Shown here one piece after another: positions 25,228-32,772 of a DNA stretch of 33,475 nt. Location of the stretch: positions 1-33,475 of the forward strand of contig JAAYPG010000191.1 of assembly GCA_012519905.1 (NCBI GenBank). Direction: 5' to 3'. Under the pieces are notes generated by a model. That model worked only from the letters and a program-made list of their open reading frames with translations. It made no database searches and was not told the DNA's origin. Each line of letters begins with the position of its first letter. Within the stretch, counting starts at the first letter, position 1. The translations under genes were made by a program, and so were the position numbers. Origin of the DNA: Clostridiales bacterium (lineage in GTDB: Bacteria; Bacillota; Clostridia; Lachnospirales; Lachnospiraceae).

Positions 25228-25232
25228 GATGA

Positions 25233-25266
25233 CAAGGGGACCTTTCTTCGATGAAAGGTCCCCTTG
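25233..25266. terminator. Strong hairpin after the NlpC/P60 gene
   Basis: A 14-base perfect inverted repeat (25233-25246 with 25253-25266) with a 6-base loop lies 20 bases after the NlpC/P60 stop. The T-stretch (GTTTTCCTT) follows on the plus strand, not on the minus strand that carries the gene. It may therefore stop plus-strand transcripts best, while also serving as the 3' end of the minus-strand message. Confidence 0.6.
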
Positions 25267-25285
25267 TTTTCCTTATATAATAATT

Positions 25286-26392
25286 TTAATCGTTAATTAT
25301 TCTTACACATTTAACAGGTGTTCTGTAGTATACATTAGATATCTTAATACCATCTCTCTTGTTACTTGCATGGACAATCTTACCATTACCAATGTAGATT
25401 GCCACATGGTTAATATATGACTTACTACCGTAAAATACAAGATCTCCAGCCTTTAATTGGGAAGATTTTATACTGGTACCTCTCCTCGCCTGTTCTCTTG
25501 AAGTCCTAGGTAGGCTATATCCGTATGCAGCATAGACAGCTTGAGTAAAGCCCGAACAATCCACACCACCGTTATTCTTTAATCTATTTAAGCCTGAGCC
25601 ACCCCATACATAGCGGTAGCCTAAGAACTTCTTACCATAATTAACAATGTTTGCTCTTGTTGATGACACGCCAGGGCCTAAGGCTAATTCTTGCATGGTG
25701 TGAGCATGAGCTAGTTTATAGGAAAGGTCTACAAACTCCTTAGCTACATAACCTACAGTACCGGTCTCAGAATCATCACCATCTAGGCTGACCTTAACCC
25801 ATTTGTTTATCTCTTCACCATAAGTGACTACTAAGGGATCAAGAACCAGTATCTCTTCCCCGGGTGCAATAGAATCAATAACATTCTTGCTTTCGTCATC
25901 CTTTGGGATTGAAGGTTCTTTTCTAACGCGAAGATTACCATTACCATTAAAGACTGCTATATGGTTTGCTTTCTCTAAGGCAAGCTCAGAAGCCTTCTGT
26001 CCGATGATAAGGTAGTCGCTTTTAACATATCCTGTTACCTTACCAGACTTAATCTTAGTCCATCCATCCTGGTTAGGCTCAAGGATTTCACAACCGGCAT
26101 CCTTAGGCATCTTACCAAGAATCTTACCATTCTCACTGGGCTTTTCACGAACTAATAAGTTGGTGGTTACATCGGCTATACCAATATTATAAAAGCCAGG
26201 TATTGGTGTATAATCAGAAGACATTGTAGATATATCAGGATATTCTGTAGAAGCAGATAATTCATATCCTGCCTTATCATAAGGAAAACCTGCAACAGCA
26301 TGTTCCGTGGCCATCGCTTTGGTAGAATTTGTTGAAAGTAATAATACTCCGGTAATACACACTAAAGAAAACTTTAAGGGCTTATAATCCAT
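25286..26392 (-). CDS. Secreted SH3b-SH3b-NlpC/P60 peptidoglycan endopeptidase
   Basis: NlpC/P60 enzymes cut the gamma-D-Glu to diamino-acid bond of stem peptides. The 368-residue product has a signal peptide (about 1-28). A first bacterial SH3 domain is at about 70-130 (NLLVREKPSENGKILGKM) and a second at 146-222 (GNLRVRKEPS through GYVAKEFV). The hydrolase domain is at 248-368, with Cys279 (GVDCSGFTQAVY), His329 (INHVAIYIG) and His341 (IVHASN) as the triad. Upstream in-frame codons to 26482 are rejected: the signal peptide starts at MDYKPLKF, and GGAGG lies ten bases before ATG 26392. It is a single-gene unit with its own promoter and 3' hairpin. Confidence 0.92.
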   Translation of the reverse strand: MDYKPLKFSLVCITGVLLLSTNSTKAMATEHAVAGFPYDKAGYELSASTEYPDISTMSSDYTPIPGFYNIGIADVTTNLLVREKPSENGKILGKMPKDAGCEILEPNQDGWTKIKSGKVTGYVKSDYLIIGQKASELALEKANHIAVFNGNGNLRVRKEPSIPKDDESKNVIDSIAPGEEILVLDPLVVTYGEEINKWVKVSLDGDDSETGTVGYVAKEFVDLSYKLAHAHTMQELALGPGVSSTRANIVNYGKKFLGYRYVWGGSGLNRLKNNGGVDCSGFTQAVYAAYGYSLPRTSREQARRGTSIKSSQLKAGDLVFYGSKSYINHVAIYIGNGKIVHASNKRDGIKISNVYYRTPVKCVRIIND

Positions 26393-26504
26393 TTCAATGG
26401 GTCCTCCTCTTACTCTTGCAATATCCCGTGAAGTATATGAATATATCAAGTAATGGAAAGTCTGAATACAATTGTTACACAAATGTTAAATATATTACAG
26501 GAGT

Positions 26505-26533
26505 ATTATAGCAAAGGGGTATAATTTTGTCAA
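26505..26533 (-). promoter_or_regulatory. Consensus sigma-A promoter for the NlpC/P60 gene
   Basis: The minus strand carries a perfect TTGACA (26528-26533) and a perfect TATAAT (26505-26510) with the ideal 17-base spacing. A second TTGACA lies 11 bases further upstream. The start point near 26498 leaves a leader of about 105 bases with no riboswitch fold I can recognise. It is the best promoter match in the window. Confidence 0.85.
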
Positions 26534-26608
26534 CTCTATGTCAATAATTTTTCAACTTTCGGCAATTTTAACAAAAAATGGGTTGTCATAGGACTAACTA
26601 CCCAAAAG

Positions 26609-26649
26609 AAAACCGTCTACTTGCTGAAAACGCTGTAATAGACGGCTTT
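26609..26649 (-). terminator. Rho-independent terminator of spoIVA
   Basis: An 11-base stem with one G-T wobble (26639-26649 with 26609-26619) is followed on the minus strand by a T-rich run (GGTTTTCTTTT). It begins 32 bases after the spoIVA stop and ends that unit before the NlpC/P60 promoter. Confidence 0.85.
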
Positions 26650-26681
26650 ATTGTTAAGAATGTATTAAATAAATAGCTTAA

Positions 26682-28160
26682 TCAAATTATGATACAAATT
26701 AGTCCACCATTGCTGTCATTAATTATTTTTTGCATGGTTTCTTGAAGCTTAAGCTGGCTTTCATCAGTTAGCTTATTCATCTTACTATTAATACCATCAT
26801 CTACTAGCTGGCGTATTGACTTTCCAAAGATATTGGTCTCCCAAATACCCTCAGGATTTTCCTTAGCATTTTCATTTATATAGTGAATTAAATCCTTGGC
26901 CTGATCCTCACTACCAACTATAGGGGCTACTTCGGTCATTATCTCTGCCCTAATTAGATGAATAGATGGAGCCTTGGCTTTTATCTTGACCCCATATTTG
27001 CTTCCATGCTTCATAACCTCAGGCTCTTCTATGGTTATTTCATCTTTAAGAGGTGAAACTATACCATAACCCTTGCTTTTTACATGCTTTACTGCTTCTG
27101 ATACCATATCAAATTCTGATTTCTTAGCTGCAAGCTCTTTAATAGTAGATATTAGCTGATATTCCCCTGTTATGGGTACACCTATAAGGTCACTTAGTAT
27201 TTGATAGTAATATGCATCGTCAAACTCAACATTTACTGTTACGGTACCATTCTGCATATCAACCTTATCAACCTTAAAGCGTTTGACATACTCGCTATCA
27301 GTTATGAAATTTTCAGAAGTTGCATCCTTTACACGGCTGATATTTTGAAATAGTGCCTTAACGGAAGTGAGTAAATCTTCCTTAAGCCAGTGGTCTGGAG
27401 GAAGCATTTCAGCCCACTTAGGCATATAGAAATTCAGTTCACTTATAGGGAATACAGATAGGATATTCTCCATTATATTATGAATATCTTCTTTTTTGAG
27501 TTGTTCACAGTTAGTCGGTATAACAGTAACATCAAATCTTTGTTCGATTTCCTCTGCAATCCTTAATGTATCATTTGAATAGGGCTTATTTGTATTAAGC
27601 AATACAATAAATGGTTTGCCCAGACGCTTTAACTCTTCTATGGTCCTCTCCTCAGGAATCATATAATTATTCCTTGGTATCTCTCCAAAGCTTCCATCAG
27701 TGGTAACAACGATGCCTATAGTGGAATGATCATTTATAACCTTTTTAGTACCTAGCTCTGCGGCTTGAGTATAGGGAATTTCGTGGTCAAACCATGGCGT
27801 CTTCACCATTCTTTCATTCTGATTCTCAATATGGCCGGAGGCACCCTCAACCATATATCCAACACAATCAATCAGTCGTATTTTCACCTTAGTTTCATCA
27901 TTTAGTGCTATTTCGGCTGCTTCCTTAGGTATGAATTTGGGCTCGGTAGTCATAATCGTTTTACCGGCTGCAGCCTGGGGCAATTCATCTATTGCCCTTT
28001 CCTTGCTATGGACATCTTCAATACCTGGTATTACCAAGAGATCCATAAATCTCTTAATAAAGGTAGATTTTCCTGTTCTGACTGGCCCTACCACACCTAT
28101 GTATATTTCACCGCCTGTCCTAGCCTGAATATCATTATAAACATCAAACTGCCCTAACAT
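26682..28160 (-). CDS. spoIVA: Stage IV sporulation protein A, coat morphogenetic ATPase
   Basis: SpoIVA polymerises on the forespore surface using ATP and forms the base of the spore coat. The 492-residue protein matches Bacillus SpoIVA along its length: RTGGEIYIGVVGPVRTGKST with Walker A G25-T33, AAGKTIMTTEPKFIP, IRLIDCVGYMVEGA, KVINDHSTIGIVVTTDG and KPFIVLLNTNKPY. The C-terminal end is NDSNGGLICIII, the hydrophobic tail needed for forespore localisation in Bacillus. ATG at 28160 follows AGGAGG at 7 bases. A terminator follows the gene and a sigma-E-like promoter precedes it. It marks the organism as spore-forming or recently so. It lies after gpsA as in other Clostridia. Confidence 0.97.
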   Translation of the reverse strand: MLGQFDVYNDIQARTGGEIYIGVVGPVRTGKSTFIKRFMDLLVIPGIEDVHSKERAIDELPQAAAGKTIMTTEPKFIPKEAAEIALNDETKVKIRLIDCVGYMVEGASGHIENQNERMVKTPWFDHEIPYTQAAELGTKKVINDHSTIGIVVTTDGSFGEIPRNNYMIPEERTIEELKRLGKPFIVLLNTNKPYSNDTLRIAEEIEQRFDVTVIPTNCEQLKKEDIHNIMENILSVFPISELNFYMPKWAEMLPPDHWLKEDLLTSVKALFQNISRVKDATSENFITDSEYVKRFKVDKVDMQNGTVTVNVEFDDAYYYQILSDLIGVPITGEYQLISTIKELAAKKSEFDMVSEAVKHVKSKGYGIVSPLKDEITIEEPEVMKHGSKYGVKIKAKAPSIHLIRAEIMTEVAPIVGSEDQAKDLIHYINENAKENPEGIWETNIFGKSIRQLVDDGINSKMNKLTDESQLKLQETMQKIINDSNGGLICIII

Positions 28161-28187
28161 ATGTCAACCTCCTAATGGTTATAGTTA

Positions 28188-28217
28188 AAGATATGCTGGG
28201 CAGTAAAATTCTATGAT
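28188..28217 (-). promoter_or_regulatory. Candidate sigma-E (mother-cell) promoter for spoIVA
   Basis: Minus-strand ATCATAG (28211-28217) and CATATCTT (28188-28195), 15 bases apart, resemble the sigma-E -35 (KMATATT) and -10 (CATACAHT) elements. Bacillus spoIVA is transcribed by sigma-E. The -35 match is only partial. The rest of this 190-base gap is AT-rich apart from the repeat at 28323-28351. Confidence 0.4.
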
Positions 28218-28322
28218 ATTAGATATGTACTTGTTATCCTTAATTTATATATTTATCCATGGATATACTTTCCTGCTTGTACTTTCCACATCTGTGCATA
28301 CTTATTGTCCATGGCAAAATAT

Positions 28323-28351
28323 ACTGTACCCGGTACCGTACCCGGTACAGT
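28323..28351 (-). terminator. Palindromic GTACCCGGTAC repeat forming a hairpin at the end of gpsA
   Basis: Two copies of GTACCCGGTAC (28326-28336 and 28338-28348) are separated by one C. The outer parts form an 8-base inverted repeat (28323-28330 with 28344-28351), overlapping the last base of the gpsA stop codon. On the minus strand it is followed by TATATTTT, so it probably ends the der-plsY-gpsA transcript. Confidence 0.55.
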
Positions 28352-29361
28352 TAATCCCATTCGAGGGTTGTATATTCTTTGCGTTTGTCTCTTACTAGAA
28401 GATCTGTGGCAGCTTCCTTGGCAGATTTGCCTTCGAATAATACCATGTTTATCTGCTCTACGATTGGCATTTCAACCTTATATTTTCTGGCTAAGGCAAG
28501 GGCGGCCCTGGCGGTATTTACGCCTTCAATTGCCTGATTTACTTTTTGATAGACCTCATCCATTGAATAGCCTTGTCCGATTAAAACACCTGCATTTCTG
28601 TTACGGCTATGCTTACTGGTGCAGGTAACAAATAAATCTCCCATTCCTGATAAGCCTGAAAAGGTTTCCATATAGCCACCCATCTCAACACCTAATCTTG
28701 AGATTTCGGCCATGCCACGGGTCATTAGGGCAGCTTTTGTATTATCTCCTAAGCCGAGGCCATCTATTATTCCAGCTGCTAGGGCTATGACATTCTTTAG
28801 GGCAGCTCCCAGCTCGATTCCAATTATATCAGGACTGGTATAAACTCTGAATACCTCATTCATGAATACATCCTGTATAAAATGGGCAGTCTTCTTGCAG
28901 GATGAGCCTGCTACGATTGTGGTGGGAATCTTACGACTAACCTCCTCTGCGTGGCTTGGACCTGACATAACTGCTATCTCTGCCTGAGGAATTTCATCTT
29001 TTATTACATCTGCCAGGGTAAGTAGAGTTTTTTCTTCTAAACCCTTTGATACATTTATAATGATTTGCCCTTCTTTTATATATGGGGCTGCTTCCTTTGA
29101 TATAACCCGTGTATAGGGTGAGGCTACGGCCATTACTATTATATCTTTGTCATTACAAGCCTGCTTAAGATCAAGTGTAATTTTAACATTTGCAGGCAGA
29201 ACTGCCCCCGGAAGATTTTTTATATTGTCTCTTGATTTATCTAAGTCTATGGCTTCCTTTTCAATCTTAGACCAGATAGTAACATCATGTCCATTGTCTG
29301 AAAGTACGATTCCTAATGCGGTTCCCCATGTCCCCGCACCAAGTATCCCAATTTTGCTCAT
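28351..29361 (-). CDS. gpsA: NAD(P)-dependent glycerol-3-phosphate dehydrogenase
   Basis: GpsA reduces dihydroxyacetone phosphate to sn-glycerol 3-phosphate, the backbone for membrane lipids. The 336-residue product has the Rossmann GILGAGTWGTALG (5-17), VSKGLEE, VMSGPSHAEEV, and the catalytic lysine region LGAALKNVIALAAGIIDGLGLG. DNTKAALMTRGMAEI and GLSGMGDLFVTCTS follow. ATG at 29361 follows AGGAGG. It is 14 bases after plsY, whose enzyme uses the product, so the pair forms a pathway unit. Confidence 0.96.
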   Translation of the reverse strand: MSKIGILGAGTWGTALGIVLSDNGHDVTIWSKIEKEAIDLDKSRDNIKNLPGAVLPANVKITLDLKQACNDKDIIVMAVASPYTRVISKEAAPYIKEGQIIINVSKGLEEKTLLTLADVIKDEIPQAEIAVMSGPSHAEEVSRKIPTTIVAGSSCKKTAHFIQDVFMNEVFRVYTSPDIIGIELGAALKNVIALAAGIIDGLGLGDNTKAALMTRGMAEISRLGVEMGGYMETFSGLSGMGDLFVTCTSKHSRNRNAGVLIGQGYSMDEVYQKVNQAIEGVNTARAALALARKYKVEMPIVEQINMVLFEGKSAKEAATDLLVRDKRKEYTTLEWD

Positions 29362-29375
29362 GTCTACCTCCTTTT

Positions 29376-30005
29376 TTAACCCATTTTATCTATTTTTACT
29401 CTTTGTCCCAGCTTGTTCTCGGTTCCGTTTAGTAAACGCTTAATATTTGCACTATGCTTAATAAATGCCAATATTGTATAAACAAATGCTACTAATAGCA
29501 TATGTACTTCGCCAGGATTACGAATCGCTGTCCATATGGGAAACATCATAGCAATTAATAATGAACCAACAGATACATACCTTGTAATTGCTACCGATAT
29601 AAGAAATACAGGTAAAGCAAAAGGAATTATCAGTGGATCGAATGCTACCATTGCTCCAGCAGTGGATGCTATGCCCTTTCCACCTTTAAACTTTAGCCAT
29701 ACAGGATAGTTATGTCCAAGTACAACACCTAGACCTGTGTAGAGAGATAACAATCTAACATAGTCTAGATTAGAAAAAAATACGAATCTAACTAATAAAA
29801 TCACAATAAGAGCCTTTAGCATATCACCAAGAAGAGTAAGGGCTCCTGCCTTAGGTCCCAAGGTCCTAAGTGCATTGGTAGTTCCTGAGCTTTTGCTTCC
29901 GTACTGTCTTATATCAATCTTTTTTATCTTTCCAATAAAGAAACCAGTAGAAAAACATCCAAATAAATAGCCTAATAAGATACAAATGATAATATTAATA
30001 ACCAC
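29376..30005 (-). CDS. plsY: Glycerol-3-phosphate acyltransferase PlsY
   Basis: PlsY moves the acyl group from acyl-phosphate to glycerol 3-phosphate, the first committed step of phosphatidic acid synthesis. The 209-residue membrane protein has five or more helices and the PlsY motifs GSKSSGTTNALRTLG (36-50), VLGHNYPVWLKFKGGKGIAST and the C-terminal FIKHSANIKRLLNGTENKLG. The start is GTG at 30005; its GGAG site lies inside the last codons of der, three bases upstream of this gene, so the two are translationally coupled. It is followed directly by gpsA. Confidence 0.95.
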   Translation of the reverse strand: MVINIIICILLGYLFGCFSTGFFIGKIKKIDIRQYGSKSSGTTNALRTLGPKAGALTLLGDMLKALIVILLVRFVFFSNLDYVRLLSLYTGLGVVLGHNYPVWLKFKGGKGIASTAGAMVAFDPLIIPFALPVFLISVAITRYVSVGSLLIAMMFPIWTAIRNPGEVHMLLVAFVYTILAFIKHSANIKRLLNGTENKLGQRVKIDKMG

Positions 30006-30008
30006 TTA

Positions 30009-31331
30009 TTAGCTCTCCTTTCGCTCTCTAATAAAGAACTTTAATGAAGTTCCGGCAAAACCAAAGGCTTCTCGGATTTTATTTTCAATATATCTGGTAT
30101 ATGAGAAGTGCATAAGTTTTTTATCATTTACAAATATTACAAAGGTTGGAGGCTTTACTGAAACCTGGGTTATATAATATAGCCTCAAACGTTTACCCTT
30201 GTCAGAGGGTGGCTGTTGTAGTGCTGTAGCCTCAGCCATGATTTCATTAAGAACCCCTGTGGCAATTCTTAGGTTTTGATTTTGAATTACAACTTCGATA
30301 ATTTCAAAGAGCCTATTAAGTCTTTGTCCGGTCTCTGCAGAAATAAATATAATCTCTGCATAGGGTACAAAGGATAGGATGCTCTTGATATCCTTAGTAT
30401 ATTCCTTGGTGGAGTTGTTATCCTTATCCACTAGGTCCCATTTGTTCACAGCGATAATCAAACCCTTGCCTCTATCATGGGCTATACCTGCAATTTTGGC
30501 GTCCTGCTCGGTAACTCCTTCAGTAGCATCGATTACCAGGACTACAAGATCAGCCCTCTCTACGGCTGCTACAGTACGAACTATACTAAAGCGTTCTAGG
30601 TCCTCTTTTATCTTACTCTTTCTTCTAAGTCCTGCTGTATCTATAAGTACATATTCTTTTTTGTTTCTTCGAATAGGTGTATCTATAGCATCTCTTGTGG
30701 TTCCTGCGATATTTGATACGATAACCCTATTCTCTCCCACTAGTTTATTTACTATGGAGGATTTACCTACATTTGGCTTGCCCACAATGGCGATCCTCGG
30801 ACGATCATCTTCTGTATCTGCTTCAGATGCAGAGTCAAAATGCTTAACAACCTCATCAAGCATATCGCCAAAGCCCAGCTTTGATGAAGCAGAAATTGGA
30901 TGTGGGTCGCCTATACCAAGGTTGTAGAATTCATATACATCCGGCATAAGCTTCTCAAAATTGTCAACCTTATTTACTACTAACACTATAGGCTTGTTGC
31001 TTCGCCTAAGCATATCCGCCACCTTAGAATCAGCATCTACTAGTCCCTGACGAACATCCACAAGAAATATAATGACATCGGCTGTATCGATGGCTATTTC
31101 TGCTTGCTGTCGCATATAGGTTAGCATTTCATCCTTGCTATCCGGCTCAATTCCTCCGGTATCTATCAATGTAAATTGTGTATTTAGCCATGTAACATCA
31201 GCATATATACGATCTCTGGTTACTCCCGGATAATCATTAACAATGGATATCCGCTCTCCTGCCAGAGCATTAAATAATGTGGATTTACCCACATTGGGTC
31301 TACCGATAATGGCTACTATAGTCTTACTCAT
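30009..31331 (-). CDS. der: Ribosome biogenesis GTPase Der (EngA)
   Basis: Der assists 50S subunit assembly. It has two tandem GTPase domains. The first has GRPNVGKS (10-17), DTGG (57-60) and NKVD (120-123); the second has GKPNVGKS (184-191), DTAGLRRKSKI (from 231) and NKWD. A C-terminal KH-like domain (about 355-440) contains ITQVSVKPPTFVIFVNDKKL and ENKIREAFGFAGTSL. The 440-residue length is typical. ATG at 31331 follows AGGAG at 5 bases. It heads the der-plsY-gpsA run and follows the DUF512 gene by 34 bases. Confidence 0.97.
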   Translation of the reverse strand: MSKTIVAIIGRPNVGKSTLFNALAGERISIVNDYPGVTRDRIYADVTWLNTQFTLIDTGGIEPDSKDEMLTYMRQQAEIAIDTADVIIFLVDVRQGLVDADSKVADMLRRSNKPIVLVVNKVDNFEKLMPDVYEFYNLGIGDPHPISASSKLGFGDMLDEVVKHFDSASEADTEDDRPRIAIVGKPNVGKSSIVNKLVGENRVIVSNIAGTTRDAIDTPIRRNKKEYVLIDTAGLRRKSKIKEDLERFSIVRTVAAVERADLVVLVIDATEGVTEQDAKIAGIAHDRGKGLIIAVNKWDLVDKDNNSTKEYTKDIKSILSFVPYAEIIFISAETGQRLNRLFEIIEVVIQNQNLRIATGVLNEIMAEATALQQPPSDKGKRLRLYYITQVSVKPPTFVIFVNDKKLMHFSYTRYIENKIREAFGFAGTSLKFFIRERKES

Positions 31332-31365
31332 AATTTCTCCTAATTCTTGTATAATTAATAATTGT

Positions 31366-32676
31366 CTATTCTAATATGGCATCAATGAAAGACTTTCCAT
31401 CTGATTGTACAATACGAATTCTTGTTTGTAAAGTTCTTTCAATGTCATCTACTGTCACATCATCCAGTAGAATATTCTCGCCGTGACGAAGAAGTGCGTC
31501 TGGTAAAAGTAAGCTTTCACCAAGTTCTTTATTCTTTAATTGGCTAGTCAAATCTCCACCAGTTAAAAGTCCTGCAACGGTAATATTCTTCCCAAAGAAA
31601 TCATTTTCTATTGTATATATGTGGATTTTTATATTAGGGAATTTATCCATTAGAGCCTTTGACATCTCACTTAAATATGGTGAGGCCAGGACACCGGTTG
31701 CTATGGACAGTTGTTTTGTTCTATCGTCACCGGAAAAGTTATCTAAATAAGTGTGGAACTCATCTGTAAATGACCTAAGCATCCCTACCCCATTCTCAAT
31801 CTGCGGATAGCCCTCGTATGAATCCTCATCCGGGATAGGAAGTCCGGCCTTTATATACCATTCATCTCCACCAAAGATAAATCTTGTCTGATAATGGGTA
31901 AGGAAGATGCTTTGCCAGCGATGGATGGTATCAATAACCTCTCTAGCATCATCTGATGAAAAGGGCTCAAGAGGAGTAAGATTATCTCTGTATTTGGTAA
32001 TACCAACTGGTACTATTGATACACTCTGCATCTCTGGGAGAAAGGCGGATAAGTCATGTATGGTTTTCTCTAGCTCATCCTTATCGTTCCATCCCTTGCA
32101 TAGGACTATTTGACCATTCATAATTATTCCGGCGTCCTTAAGTTTTTGGATTTTAGTTAGGGAGCTCCCAGCAAAACGATTTTTTAACATTCTGCATCTA
32201 AGATCCTCATTTGTCGTATGAATAGATATATTTATCGGAGAAAGCTTATAAAAGATTATCCTATCGACCTCTTCATCACTGAGGTTAGTTAGGGTAATGT
32301 AATTGCCTTGTAGAAAGGATAGCCTAGCATCATCATCTTTAAAATATAGGGTATCTCTCATATTAGGAGGCATCTGGTCTATAAAACAAAAGATACATTT
32401 ATTACGACAGGAGCTATAGGAATCCATCAGGCCATCTTCAAAGACAATGCCAAGATCCTCGTCATAATCCTTCTCAATGTCCAGCTCCCATTCCTCTCCG
32501 TCTGGCTTTCGGATTAATACATTGACTATCTCATCCTTTATTAAATAATGGTAATCAAGAACATCCTTTATACTGGTATCATTTATTGATAAAAGCTCAT
32601 CACCAGGTTCTAGACCAAGTTCATCTGCTATGCTACCAGCTTCAACATCCTTTATAATATGTGTTTTATTATTCAT
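31366..32676 (-). CDS. DUF512 family PDZ-radical SAM-like protein
   Basis: The 436-residue product starts with a PDZ-like domain (about 5-65: VEAGSIADELGLEPGDELLSINDTSIKD-type region). A radical-SAM-type cluster site follows, C90-x3-C94-x2-C97 (SCRNKCIFCFIDQMP), with barrel-like strands (NYITLTNLS, INISIHTTNEDLR, MNGQIVLCKGWND). The C-terminal DUF512 part includes RFIFGGDEWYIKAGLPIP, YEGYPQIENGVGM and TVAGLLTGGDL. No substrate is known; the fold suggests an iron-sulphur enzyme using SAM. ATG at 32676 follows GGAG at 8 bases. It lies directly upstream of der, a frequent neighbour in Clostridia. Confidence 0.88.
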   Translation of the reverse strand: MNNKTHIIKDVEAGSIADELGLEPGDELLSINDTSIKDVLDYHYLIKDEIVNVLIRKPDGEEWELDIEKDYDEDLGIVFEDGLMDSYSSCRNKCIFCFIDQMPPNMRDTLYFKDDDARLSFLQGNYITLTNLSDEEVDRIIFYKLSPINISIHTTNEDLRCRMLKNRFAGSSLTKIQKLKDAGIIMNGQIVLCKGWNDKDELEKTIHDLSAFLPEMQSVSIVPVGITKYRDNLTPLEPFSSDDAREVIDTIHRWQSIFLTHYQTRFIFGGDEWYIKAGLPIPDEDSYEGYPQIENGVGMLRSFTDEFHTYLDNFSGDDRTKQLSIATGVLASPYLSEMSKALMDKFPNIKIHIYTIENDFFGKNITVAGLLTGGDLTSQLKNKELGESLLLPDALLRHGENILLDDVTVDDIERTLQTRIRIVQSDGKSFIDAILE

Positions 32677-32772
32677 ATAAATATCTCCAGTTTATATTAA
32701 ATTCTTATAGGTCAAGCTATCAATAAGCAGATTAGTAGCACATAAAATATATGTTATAGTATTATAAGCTTT

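Noticed and set aside
26393-26498. c-di-AMP (ydaO-type) riboswitch in the NlpC/P60 leader
   Set aside because: Such switches often precede wall hydrolases, but the leader is short and AT-rich and I could not find the conserved core or paired stems.
28326-28348. CRISPR-like direct repeats
   Set aside because: Two 11-base copies one base apart have no spacer and no cas genes nearby; a hairpin explains them better.
28213-28628. Two plus-strand frames crossing the spoIVA/gpsA gap
   Set aside because: They run antisense into gpsA, have no ribosome site, and cover the palindromic repeat; no recognisable protein.
32694-32723. TTGATA-18-TAATAT promoter for the DUF512 gene
   Set aside because: The predicted start point would fall at the ribosome binding site, leaving no room for translation initiation.
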